In this document: positions 1-6,550 of the stretch, one piece after another | Position numbering within the stretch: the first letter of the stretch is position 1 | How the letters are laid out: every line of letters starts with the position of its first letter | NCBI GenBank assembly: GCA_964416065.1 | Contig: CAYQCL010000005.1 | Location: 1-64,000, forward strand | Source: Limiplasma sp964416065 | GTDB taxonomy: Bacteria > Bacillota > Clostridia > Christensenellales > Aristaeellaceae | Length of the DNA: 64,000 bases | Reading direction: 5' to 3' | Notes under the pieces: model-generated | The model's input: the letters and a program-made list of their open reading frames with translations, nothing else | What the model was told of the DNA's origin: nothing | The model's database searches: none | Translations under genes and position numbers: made by a program

Positions 1-75
1 ATCCAGCACATTGAAAACATTGATTTTGTGGGCTTTTTAATGGGATTTCAAAATGTTGCCGTGGCAGACGAATAA
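1..75 (+). CDS. 3' end of an unidentified coding region
   Basis: Reading frame 1 is open from the first base of the window to a TAA at 73-75 and would encode a 24-residue tail ending in VAVADE. The start lies outside the window. The piece is too short for family assignment, and it could be a chance open frame, although nothing else occupies this stretch. Confidence 0.3.
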   Translation: MQHIENIDFVGFLMGFQNVAVADE

Positions 76-166
76 TACTTTTATCATGTCTCTTATATCC
101 TTTCCTCATTTTGCACACTTACTGCGCATCAGATATTCCTGGAGGGGCTTCATAAGCCTTCAAGCT

Positions 167-195
167 TTGATATGATAGTTATTGTATCATATCAA
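167..195. repeat. Inverted repeat, possible operator
   Basis: TTGATATGAT at 167-176 is repeated in perfect inverted form at 186-195 around a 9-base spacer. There is no T-run on either side, so a protein-binding site or mRNA hairpin is more likely than a terminator. It lies between the partial gene at 1-75 and the end of the XRE regulator. I see no gene in the rest of 76-250. Confidence 0.4.
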
Positions 196-250
196 GATCA
201 TAATTTACATCACTTCTTTTTACGAAAGCTACAAGCCGACGTCCGGGCAT

Positions 251-287
251 AAAAAGAGCAGGGAACCTAATCAAAGATTTCCTGCTT
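251..287 (-). terminator. Probable terminator of the XRE regulator gene
   Basis: Read on the minus strand, AGCAGG at 286-281 pairs with CCTGCT at 262-257, allowing one bulged G, and a run of five T (complement of 251-255) follows. It lies about 70 bases downstream of the XRE gene stop, which is the right place and orientation for its terminator. Confidence 0.5.
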
Positions 288-357
288 GATGGCGCCAACC
301 GTGGGCGGCTGGTATTCAGTTTTTATTCGTTTATCAATTCGACAAACGGGAAGTTTC

Positions 358-990
358 TTACTTCTCCTTCAAATCCTTCTTCTCTATCAGCAGGGTTATA
401 AGCGTCATTGTTATCAGATAAATTGCAAGTATCACACATTCTAATACTATCGAACTATATGGACGAGGATAAAAAAATGCCAATTTTTCCACTACAAACC
501 GAATAGGGAAGTATGTTCCTAACCAAGCTGAAATCTTATAAAACTTTTTGCGAAATGGCTTCATTCTTTCGTTTGCCTCTTGAAATTTTTTCTGATATGC
601 ATATTCAAATCCACCTATAACTGCAACAAATGGCAAAAAACTAAGTACACCAAAGAACTCATTTTGAAGAATAATGGTCGTCGTGAACTGAATAATCAAT
701 ACCATGACTTCAAGTGTGACCATAAAAATCATAATCTGATGGAAACCATCACTTTTTATTTCTTTAACTTTGGGCAAGTCGTTATCGCTTTCGTATTCGT
801 CATTTAGAAGATAGTCTGTTGTAACTCCAAACAGCTTGCTAAGTTGCAGAATATTTGTAGCGTCTGGCTGTGCAGTTGCTCCTTCCCAACGGGAAATAGC
901 TTGTCTGGATACATTTAGTTTTTCTGCTAATTCCTCCTGCGACCAACCATTCGTTTTTCTAAGTTTTACTATCTTATCTGATAACCTCAT
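358..990 (-). CDS. XRE-family regulator with membrane-spanning C-terminal part
   Basis: Predicted DNA-binding transcriptional regulator of 210 residues. Residues 1-60 form a Cro/C1-type helix-turn-helix (SQEELAEKLNVSRQAISRWE). The C-terminal part has three or four hydrophobic stretches (around VTLEVMVLIIQFTTTIIL, FFGVLSFLPFVAVIGG and VILAIYLITMTLITLLI), so the protein is probably anchored in the cytoplasmic membrane. I start it at 990 because AAAGGAGGA lies 7 bases upstream; the frame is open further upstream, but those residues do not belong to the domain. Membrane-bound XRE proteins of this layout occur in Firmicutes, often with a nearby ABC transporter, but no obvious target gene adjoins it here. 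The ligand or signal is unknown. Confidence 0.85.
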   Translation of the reverse strand: MRLSDKIVKLRKTNGWSQEELAEKLNVSRQAISRWEGATAQPDATNILQLSKLFGVTTDYLLNDEYESDNDLPKVKEIKSDGFHQIMIFMVTLEVMVLIIQFTTTIILQNEFFGVLSFLPFVAVIGGFEYAYQKKFQEANERMKPFRKKFYKISAWLGTYFPIRFVVEKLAFFYPRPYSSIVLECVILAIYLITMTLITLLIEKKDLKEK

Positions 991-1156
991 AATGAAATCC
1001 TCCTTTGATTTGGTGATTTCATTGTAGCCAAAAGCTCCTTTTGATGCCATCACATCAGCCTTACATTTCTGCAACATGACTTTACATCGCCATAAAATTT
1101 CGATTTATCGCTGACACGGCTGGACGACAGACGCGTCGCGTGATCGTCAAACGCTC

Positions 1157-1885
1157 TTAGCTTTCCGCTGATTCTCCGATCAGCCGTCCCAACAGCCGCT
1201 CCCTGCGATTGATAAACATCTCCGTCACCTGATAGCTGCTTGTTTCCTCATAGCGGCAGGAATGGAGGGGCCCATCGTCAAAGCTGAGAATTTCGGCGTT
1301 TGGAAGGCCCAGCAAAATCGGCGAATGGGTCGCGATGAAAAATTGCGAGCCCTGCCTTGCACAGCCGTCGATTTCCGCGAGAAGCGTCAGCTGCCTTTGA
1401 GGAGAGAGCGCCGCCTCCGGCTCGTCCAGGAAGTAGAGCCCGTTTGGCCGCAGCTGACGCTGCATAATCAAAAGAAAACTCTCGCCATGGGATTTTTCAT
1501 GGAACCTCTGCGAGGGATGAAGAGCATCCACATATTCCGTTTCCTTCGTCGCCACGTTATAGAAGCTCTCCGCGCGCAGAAAATAGCCCCACTTGGCCTG
1601 ACGGTAGCCCTTCGTGAGCCTCATGGCCTGGCACAGCTCCGAATGGGAATCATAGGTTGAAAAGCAATAGTTTTTTGTGCCTCCCTCGGGATTGAAGCCG
1701 GAGGCGATGGCGAGCGCCTCCAGCATTGTGGATTTTCCGCTGCCGTTTTCTCCCACAAAAAGGGTGACGGGCTTTTGAAAGGCCAGGACGTTGAGCGTGC
1801 GAATCGCGCTGATGCTTCTCAAATAGCTGCGCTCGTCCACCTCGTCCCAGTCAATGGACACGCTTCGGATAAATAGCTGATTCAC
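1157..1885 (-). CDS. AAA/ABC-type ATPase of the OLD-like predicted family
   Basis: Soluble P-loop ATPase of 242 residues. It has a Walker A motif (GENGSGKST, about residue 45), an ABC-like signature region (SHGESF), Walker B with a catalytic glutamate (GLYFLDEPEAALSP) and a switch histidine (FIATHSPIL). This arrangement matches the short predicted ATPases of COG3910, related to RecF/OLD nucleotide-binding domains. I chose the GTG at 1885 because AAAGGGGG lies 7 bases upstream; the TTG two codons earlier is too close to it. No nuclease or toxin partner adjoins it, so there is no sign of a two-gene defence system. The biological role is unknown. Confidence 0.8.
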   Translation of the reverse strand: MNQLFIRSVSIDWDEVDERSYLRSISAIRTLNVLAFQKPVTLFVGENGSGKSTMLEALAIASGFNPEGGTKNYCFSTYDSHSELCQAMRLTKGYRQAKWGYFLRAESFYNVATKETEYVDALHPSQRFHEKSHGESFLLIMQRQLRPNGLYFLDEPEAALSPQRQLTLLAEIDGCARQGSQFFIATHSPILLGLPNAEILSFDDGPLHSCRYEETSSYQVTEMFINRRERLLGRLIGESAES

Positions 1886-1993
1886 GCCCAATCCCCCTTT
1901 GGCGAAATACAGTCGCTTCCGTGGCGATAGCGGCGATCCCTATCCTGACGGAAATCCTGAGTCGCTTCCTAATGCCATCAGCCGTGCCCATTT

Positions 1994-2024
1994 ATTATAG
2001 CATATAGGCTGCGTGTGGCGTCAA
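1994..2024 (-). promoter_or_regulatory. Candidate promoter for the ATPase gene
   Basis: On the minus strand TTGACG (2024-2019) is followed after 19 bases by TATAAT (1999-1994), preceded by TGC as an extended -10. The spacer is long, but the -10 is a perfect match and the element points at the ATPase gene about 110 bases away. Confidence 0.5.
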
Positions 2025-2070
2025 CCGTGAGAGAACGGATTGCATTTTGATCGTTTTTCTATAAAACCTA

Positions 2071-2099
2071 TTGACATAACAGTTTTTGCGTGCTATAAT
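2071..2099 (+). promoter_or_regulatory. Consensus sigma-A promoter of the met leader and operon
   Basis: TTGACA at 2071-2076, a 17-base spacer and TATAAT at 2094-2099 match the housekeeping promoter consensus exactly. TG at 2091-2092 makes an extended -10. Transcription should start near 2106, about 27 bases before the leader-peptide ATG. Such a strong constitutive promoter fits a transcript controlled mainly by termination. Confidence 0.9.
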
Positions 2100-2132
2100 T
2101 ACAACCATCTTATTTCTAAGGAGGCTGGCGTT

Positions 2133-2213
2133 ATGGCAAATCGGGCTATGATGATGTGCATGGGCATGTGCATGAGCATGTGCTCTTGTTTCCCATGCGC
2201 CTGTCGCCGCTAA
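2133..2213 (+). CDS. Met/Cys-rich 26-residue leader peptide
   Basis: A complete 26-codon ORF with AAGGAGG at 2118-2124 and an ATG start. Eight residues are Met and six are Cys, concentrated in codons 6-19 (MMMCMGMCMSMC, then SC). It lies between a perfect promoter and an intrinsic terminator, and the next genes are a methionine-type ABC importer. This matches the logic of trpL/hisL/pheL leader peptides, in which codons for the regulated amino acid stall the ribosome. The peptide itself probably has no function. A Cu- or Zn-binding micro-protein is an alternative, but the overlapping RNA structures and the downstream operon make a leader peptide more likely. Confidence 0.8.
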   Translation: MANRAMMMCMGMCMSMCSCFPCACRR

Positions 2214-2260
2214 AGGACTTCACAAAAAGGAAGCGGAGAGTAGCGCACGGCTACTCTCCA
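2156..2260 (+). promoter_or_regulatory. Putative ribosome-mediated Met/Cys attenuator
   Basis: Four RNA segments can pair in exclusive ways. Segment 1 (2156-2164) pairs with segment 2 (2192-2200): nine pairs including one G-U. Segment 2 can instead pair with segment 3: 2196-2200 with 2243-2247, 2204-2205 with 2238-2239 and 2207-2211 with 2232-2236. Segment 3 (2235-2244) pairs perfectly with segment 4 (2250-2259), forming the terminator. Segment 1 lies within the Met/Cys codons and segment 2 ends at the stop codon. A ribosome stalled on Met/Cys codons would mask segment 1, allow 2:3 and so give read-through. A ribosome that reaches the stop would mask segment 2 and allow termination. Pairing was judged by eye, without energy calculation. 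Confidence 0.7.
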
Positions 2261-2267
2261 TTTTTTG
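2235..2267 (+). terminator. Intrinsic terminator of the attenuator
   Basis: GGAGAGTAGC (2235-2244) and GCTACTCTCC (2250-2259) form a perfect 10-bp stem with a 5-base loop, followed by ATTTTTTG. It lies 21 bases after the leader-peptide stop codon and about 130 bases before metQ. Confidence 0.85.
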
Positions 2268-2286
2268 TAGGGAAGGAGCGAGACCC

Positions 2287-2379
2287 ATGAAGCACCGAAT
2301 CGGAGGGGCGATCGACCGAATGCGGCCGTTGCTCGGGATACCGGAAACCCTGTCGGCCCTTCCTAGTATTGACGAATGA
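2287..2379 (+). CDS. Possible 30-residue small ORF between attenuator and metQ
   Basis: ATG at 2287 with AAGGAG about 8 bases upstream opens a 30-codon frame (starts MKHRIGG, ends SIDE). Its TGA at 2377-2379 lies just inside the metQ ribosome binding region. It could couple translation into metQ, or it could be chance. The sequence matches nothing I recognise. Confidence 0.3.
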   Translation: MKHRIGGAIDRMRPLLGIPETLSALPSIDE

Positions 2380-2396
2380 AAAGGAGCGTACCATTT

Positions 2397-3305
2397 ATGA
2401 AAAATTTCGCGAAGAAGACCGTGGCCCTGATCCTTGCGACGTTGACTGCCCTGACCGCTTCCGCCGCCTTTGCCCAGACCCAGCTGATCGGCATTCCCGA
2501 TGACGGCACGAACCTTTCCCGCGCCATCAAGCTTTTGGAGGTCGGCGGCCTGATCGAGGTCGACCCTGAGGCGGGCTATAGCCCTGAGATTAAGGACATC
2601 ACCAAGTATATCTACGATATCGAGGTTGCCCCTGTGGCCGCTAACACGTTGCCCTCAACGCTGGGAGATTACGCTGCCAGCACCATCAACGGCACCTATG
2701 CGATTCCCGTTGGTCTGGTTCCCTCCCGCGACGCGCTGATCATCGAAAGCCAGAGCGAAGAGGGCGACAACCCCTATGTCAACATCATCGTGGCCCGTAC
2801 CGCCGACGTGGATAACGAGACCTACAAGACCATCGTCGAGGCGTACAACACCCAGTTGGTCGCCGAATTCTTGCTGATCAACTACCAAGAGGCGTTCTTT
2901 CCCGCCTTCCCCTACGACAGCAACATCACGCTGACCAAGGAAGAAGCGGACGCCATCGTGGCCTATGAGTCCGACAAGGGCGATAAGACCGTGGTCAAGG
3001 TTGGCGTGTGCGGCGCGAACAACGACCAGTGGAAGGCCGTGCAGAAGGTACTGGACGAGGAGGACGCGGGCATCTACATCGAGCTAGTGGAATTTGACGC
3101 CTACAACCTGCCCAACGAGGCGCTCAACAGCGGCGATATTGACCTGAATGCCTTCCAGCACAAGGCGTATCTCAACAATGAGATCGAGGCCAACGGCTAT
3201 GAACTGACCGTCATCGGCGACACGCTGATCGCTCCGCTGTCCCTGTATTCCCAGAAGTATGATTCCCTAGACGCGCTCAAGGAGGCCGCCGGCCTTCTGG
3301 AGTAA
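2397..3305 (+). CDS. metQ: Circularly permuted MetQ/NlpA-family substrate-binding protein
   Basis: Extracellular binding protein of the methionine-type importer, 302 residues. Residues 1-26 are a signal peptide with an AFA-type signal peptidase I site; no lipobox cysteine is visible, although MetQ is usually a lipoprotein. In normal MetQ the KVGV...PNEAL...FQH half comes first and the IPND..N..R half second. Here the order is reversed. The IGIPDDGTN/INGTYAIPVGL/PYVNIIVAR half occupies residues 30-180, followed by an acidic linker. The VKVGVCG/LPNEALNSGDID/NAFQHKAYL half occupies residues 200-302 and ends just before the hinge strand. The cut is therefore at the inter-lobe hinge. The start at 2397 has AAAAGGAG 10 bases upstream; an in-frame ATG at 2376 is less well placed. 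Confidence 0.9.
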   Translation: MKNFAKKTVALILATLTALTASAAFAQTQLIGIPDDGTNLSRAIKLLEVGGLIEVDPEAGYSPEIKDITKYIYDIEVAPVAANTLPSTLGDYAASTINGTYAIPVGLVPSRDALIIESQSEEGDNPYVNIIVARTADVDNETYKTIVEAYNTQLVAEFLLINYQEAFFPAFPYDSNITLTKEEADAIVAYESDKGDKTVVKVGVCGANNDQWKAVQKVLDEEDAGIYIELVEFDAYNLPNEALNSGDIDLNAFQHKAYLNNEIEANGYELTVIGDTLIAPLSLYSQKYDSLDALKEAAGLLE

Positions 3306-3399
3306 GCCGGTACAACCGATCTGATCGGTGCCGCCTGACCCAAGAGGCCGACGGCGCCGGTCTTTCTGCGAAGATAAACAGCAAGGAGTGTCTGCCTTC

Positions 3400-4479
3400 A
3401 TGATCGAAATCAGCCATCTGAACAAAACCTTCTATCTGAAAACGGGCAATGTGGAGGCTGTCAGGGACGTCAGCCTGTCTATCGCCGACGGGGAGATCTA
3501 CGGCGTGATCGGCTATTCCGGCGCAGGCAAATCGACGCTGGTGCGCCTGATCAACCTGCTGGAAATTCCCGATTCCGGCGAGCTCAGCGTGGGCGGCTCC
3601 GGCACGATCACCATTCAAAACGGCGTTCTGACCCAGAACGGCGCGAAGATGAAGGAAAAGCAGCTGAGCGAGCTTAGGCGCAGAATCGGCATGATCTTTC
3701 AGCACTTCAATCTTCTGGACCGCAGCACCGTCTTTGACAATATCGCCTATCCGCTGAAGTACTCGGGAAGGTCGAAAAAGGAGATTTACGAGCGTGTGAC
3801 GGAGCTGTTGGAGCTGGTCGGCCTGACGGATAAGATCGACGTCTATCCCTCCCAGCTCTCCGGTGGACAGAAGCAGCGCGTCGCGATCGCCCGCGCCTTG
3901 GCCAACAACCCCAAGGTGCTCCTTTCCGACGAGGCCACCAGCGCGCTCGATCCGGACGCCACGGAGTCCATCCTGAACCTGCTGAAGGATTTGAACCGCA
4001 AGCTTGGTCTGACCATCGTGATTATCACCCACGAGATGGCGGTCATCAAGACCATCGCCAATCGCGTGGCGGTGATGGAGGACGGCCGCGTGGTGGAGGA
4101 GGGCAGCGTTTACGACGTGTTCTCCCATCCCAGGGAGCAGATCACCAGGCGCTTTGTCAACTCCGCGTTTACGCTGAGCAAGGTGGACAAGCTGATCAAG
4201 GACGGCTCCGAGCTGGTGCAGGTGAGCGACGCTCAGAAGCTTGTGCGCCTGACCTTCAACCGTGACAGCGTGGGCGAGTCGCTTATCTCGTCCGTGTCGC
4301 GCACCTATAACGTCAATCTCAACATCGTGCTGGCCAGTGTCGAAATTTTGGAGGATATGCCCCTGGGCGGCATGATCGCCATCATCGACGGCGAGCCGGA
4401 AAACGTGGAAAACGCGCTTGCGTTTCTGAGAGAAAGCCGCGTGGATATTCAGATTCTGAGTGAGGGAGGGCGCGAGTGA
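3400..4479 (+). CDS. metN: Methionine-type ABC importer ATPase MetN
   Basis: Cytoplasmic ATPase of 359 residues that powers methionine (or a related sulfur amino acid) uptake with MetI and MetQ. Walker A is GYSGAGKST (residues 38-46), followed by the Q-loop FQHFNLL, the signature LSGGQKQR, Walker B LLSDEATSALD and the switch histidine in ITHE. Residues from about 265 form the C-terminal NIL regulatory domain (ACT-like), which binds methionine and causes trans-inhibition in characterised MetN. The start at 3400 has AAGGAG 11 bases upstream. The stop overlaps the metI start by one base. Confidence 0.95.
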   Translation: MIEISHLNKTFYLKTGNVEAVRDVSLSIADGEIYGVIGYSGAGKSTLVRLINLLEIPDSGELSVGGSGTITIQNGVLTQNGAKMKEKQLSELRRRIGMIFQHFNLLDRSTVFDNIAYPLKYSGRSKKEIYERVTELLELVGLTDKIDVYPSQLSGGQKQRVAIARALANNPKVLLSDEATSALDPDATESILNLLKDLNRKLGLTIVIITHEMAVIKTIANRVAVMEDGRVVEEGSVYDVFSHPREQITRRFVNSAFTLSKVDKLIKDGSELVQVSDAQKLVRLTFNRDSVGESLISSVSRTYNVNLNIVLASVEILEDMPLGGMIAIIDGEPENVENALAFLRESRVDIQILSEGGRE

Positions 4480-5183
4480 TGGAAGAGCTGATTAAGCAGA
4501 TCATGCCCAACGTATATGCCTATCGTACCCGCTTTTTTACCAGCCTGGAGCAGATGCTGCAAATGTTTCTGATCGCGGGCGTCATTTCATTCGTACTGGG
4601 TCTTTTCTTTGGCGTGCTCTTGACGGTGACAAAGCCCGACGGCATCCGTCAGAACCGCCTTGTGTATCGGATCGTGGACATCGCCATTAACGTGTTCCGC
4701 GCCATCCCGTTCGTCATCCTCCTGATTTTCCTGATTCCTTTTACTCGCTTTCTGGTCGGAACGGCGATCGGCGTCACCGGCGCGATTGTGCCGCTGGTAT
4801 TCGGAACGGTGCCCTTCTTCACCCGTCAGGTGGAGGCGGCGCTCGCGGGCGTTGACCCCGGAAAGGTGGAGGCCGCGCGCAGCATGGGTAGCGGCGCCAT
4901 GGGACTGATCTTCCGCGTCTATCTGCATGAGGCCGTGCCGGATCTGATTCGCGTCACCACCATCACGGCCATCAGCATGATCGGCCTGACCACCATGGCG
5001 GGCGCGGTCGGCGCGGGCGGCATCGGCAGTTTCGCGATCAACTACGGTCAGAACCAGAACCACCAGGACATCGTCAATGTCTGCGTGATCGTGCTGCTGA
5101 TCTTCGTGTGCATTTTGCAGGGAATCGGCTCGATTCTGGCCAAGCGCACGACCAACCGCGCACTATTCAGCAAGAGACATTAA
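4479..5183 (+). CDS. metI: Methionine-type ABC importer permease MetI
   Basis: Inner-membrane permease of 234 residues with about five hydrophobic helices. The EAA coupling loop (VEAARSMGSGAMGLIF) contacts MetN. The N-terminal stretch (LEQMLQMFLIAGVISFVLG) and the glycine-rich GAVGAGGIGSFAI are typical of MetI. ATG at 4479 overlaps the metN TGA and GAGGGAGGG lies 8 bases upstream; a GTG at 4476 is also possible. Length and order (Q-N-I) match the family. Confidence 0.93.
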   Translation: MEELIKQIMPNVYAYRTRFFTSLEQMLQMFLIAGVISFVLGLFFGVLLTVTKPDGIRQNRLVYRIVDIAINVFRAIPFVILLIFLIPFTRFLVGTAIGVTGAIVPLVFGTVPFFTRQVEAALAGVDPGKVEAARSMGSGAMGLIFRVYLHEAVPDLIRVTTITAISMIGLTTMAGAVGAGGIGSFAINYGQNQNHQDIVNVCVIVLLIFVCILQGIGSILAKRTTNRALFSKRH

Positions 5184-5200
5184 GCCAAAGGAGAATCAAC

Positions 5201-6397
5201 ATGTCTGTTCGTGATACGATCATCGCCTACGCCGACCGGCAGGCGGAGGTTTACCAGCAAATCGCGCTGGATATCCACGCGCGTCCGGAAGTGAGCAACT
5301 ACGAGTTTTTCGCCTCCAAGACCCTTTCCGAGCAGCTGGCGAGGGAGGGCTTTGAGATCAAACTGGACGTGGCGGGACACCGCACGGGCTTTACCGCGAC
5401 CTATCGCGCTCAAAAGCCCGGCCCCGTCATCGTGTTCCTGGCGGAGTATGACGCCCTGACCGGCTTGGGTCACGGCTGCGGTCACAATTTGTTTGGTGCG
5501 ACGTCATCTTTGGCGGGCGCGGCCCTCAGACAGGTGATCGACGAGACCGGAGGCGAGGTGCGCGTCTACGGTACGCCAGGGGAGGAGGGCGGCGAGAACG
5601 GCAGCGCGAAGGGAAGCTTTGTGCGCGAGGGGCTTTTGGATGATGTGGACGCGGCGCTGTGCGCCCATCCTGGCTCCGGCCCTCATATGCGCACGCCGAG
5701 GCTTCTTGGCGTCGCGCCGGTGGATATCGAATTCTGGGGCAGGGCGGCTCACGCGGCCAGCGCGCCGCAGGACGGCGTCAACGCCCTGGACGCTTTGATT
5801 CTTACCTATAACGGCATCAATGCCCTGCGTCAGCATTTGACCGGCGATGTGCGGATCCACGGCATTATCGTCGACGGCGGCGACGCGCCCAATACCGTAC
5901 CCGAGTATGCCAAGGCGAAGTTCTACCTTCGCGCTGCGACCGCTCCGATGCTGGACGAGGTCTACGCGAAGGTGGAGCGCATCGTCGAGGGTGCGGCGCT
6001 GATGACCGGCGCGAAGGGCCGCATGCGGCTGTATCAGAACCGCGTGGAAAACATGGTTCGCACTCCCTCCATGGACGACATTTATTGTCGTGTGATGGAG
6101 AGCCTTGGCGAGCAGGTCAGAGCGCCAGAGCCCGACGAGCCGGTCGGCTCTAGCGATGTGGGCAATATCTCGCAGGTGGTGCCGACCATTCAGCCCTATA
6201 TCAGCATTTCCGACGAGATTGTGCCGGGGCACAGCGAGAGTTTCAAGGCGGCAGCCTGCTCGAAAAAGGGCCTTGACTCCATCCCGCTGGGGGCTAAGGC
6301 GCTGGCGTTGACAGCGCTTGAATTGATTGAGCGTCCGGAGAAGCTGGCGGCGATCAAGAGGGAGCATGCCTGCGCGGTTAAGGAACAATCACTTTAA
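5201..6397 (+). CDS. M20-family amidohydrolase
   Basis: Cytoplasmic zinc-dependent amidohydrolase of 398 residues, in the M20D group with AbgB, hippurate hydrolases and N-acyl-amino-acid deacylases. Visible metal and catalytic motifs are AEYDAL and GHGCGHN (about residues 85-100), the acidic pair in GTPGEEGGENG and CAHPG. The central part (VDIEFWGRAAHAASAPQDGVNALDA) is the dimerisation lid domain. AAAGGAG lies 8 bases before the ATG at 5201. It follows metI by 17 bases, so it probably processes what the importer brings in, for example N-acyl or dipeptide forms of Met or Cys. The true substrate cannot be read from sequence. Confidence 0.88.
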   Translation: MSVRDTIIAYADRQAEVYQQIALDIHARPEVSNYEFFASKTLSEQLAREGFEIKLDVAGHRTGFTATYRAQKPGPVIVFLAEYDALTGLGHGCGHNLFGATSSLAGAALRQVIDETGGEVRVYGTPGEEGGENGSAKGSFVREGLLDDVDAALCAHPGSGPHMRTPRLLGVAPVDIEFWGRAAHAASAPQDGVNALDALILTYNGINALRQHLTGDVRIHGIIVDGGDAPNTVPEYAKAKFYLRAATAPMLDEVYAKVERIVEGAALMTGAKGRMRLYQNRVENMVRTPSMDDIYCRVMESLGEQVRAPEPDEPVGSSDVGNISQVVPTIQPYISISDEIVPGHSESFKAAACSKKGLDSIPLGAKALALTALELIERPEKLAAIKREHACAVKEQSL

Positions 6398-6448
6398 AAG
6401 GACGGGACCACAAGCCCTTTCGAATATACGATTTTAGCGCAGCAGCGA

Positions 6449-6498
6449 CAAAAATCCGCTTCCAAGCAATGCGTGAAAGCGGATTTTGTGATTTTTTT
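6449..6498 (+). terminator. Terminator of the met operon, a repeated element
   Basis: AAAATCCGCTT (6451-6461) pairs with AAGCGGATTTT (6477-6487), followed by TGTGATTTTTTT. The 37 bases 6451-6487 are identical at 33 positions to 49090-49126, including the loop, so this is one copy of a dispersed terminator-like element. Confidence 0.75.
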
Positions 6499-6550
6499 GG
6501 CTCTTCCGCGTCCACTCTCCTAGCAGCCCACAGGGTGAGGGGAGCAACGC

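Noticed and set aside
1157..1885. OLD-like ATPase as part of a defence system
   Set aside because: No nuclease, UvrD-like helicase or toxin partner is adjacent, and the protein itself lacks a TOPRIM domain.
2133..2213. The 26-residue Cys/Met-rich ORF as a metallothionein or peptide natural-product precursor
   Set aside because: No maturation enzymes or metal-transport genes follow it. Its exact position between promoter and terminator, and the alternative pairings overlapping its codons, fit a leader peptide better.
2100..2396. SAM riboswitch or T-box upstream of metQ
   Set aside because: I looked for the conserved SAM-I core and the T-box sequence (TGGN) with a specifier stem and found neither; the region is filled by the leader ORF and its hairpins.
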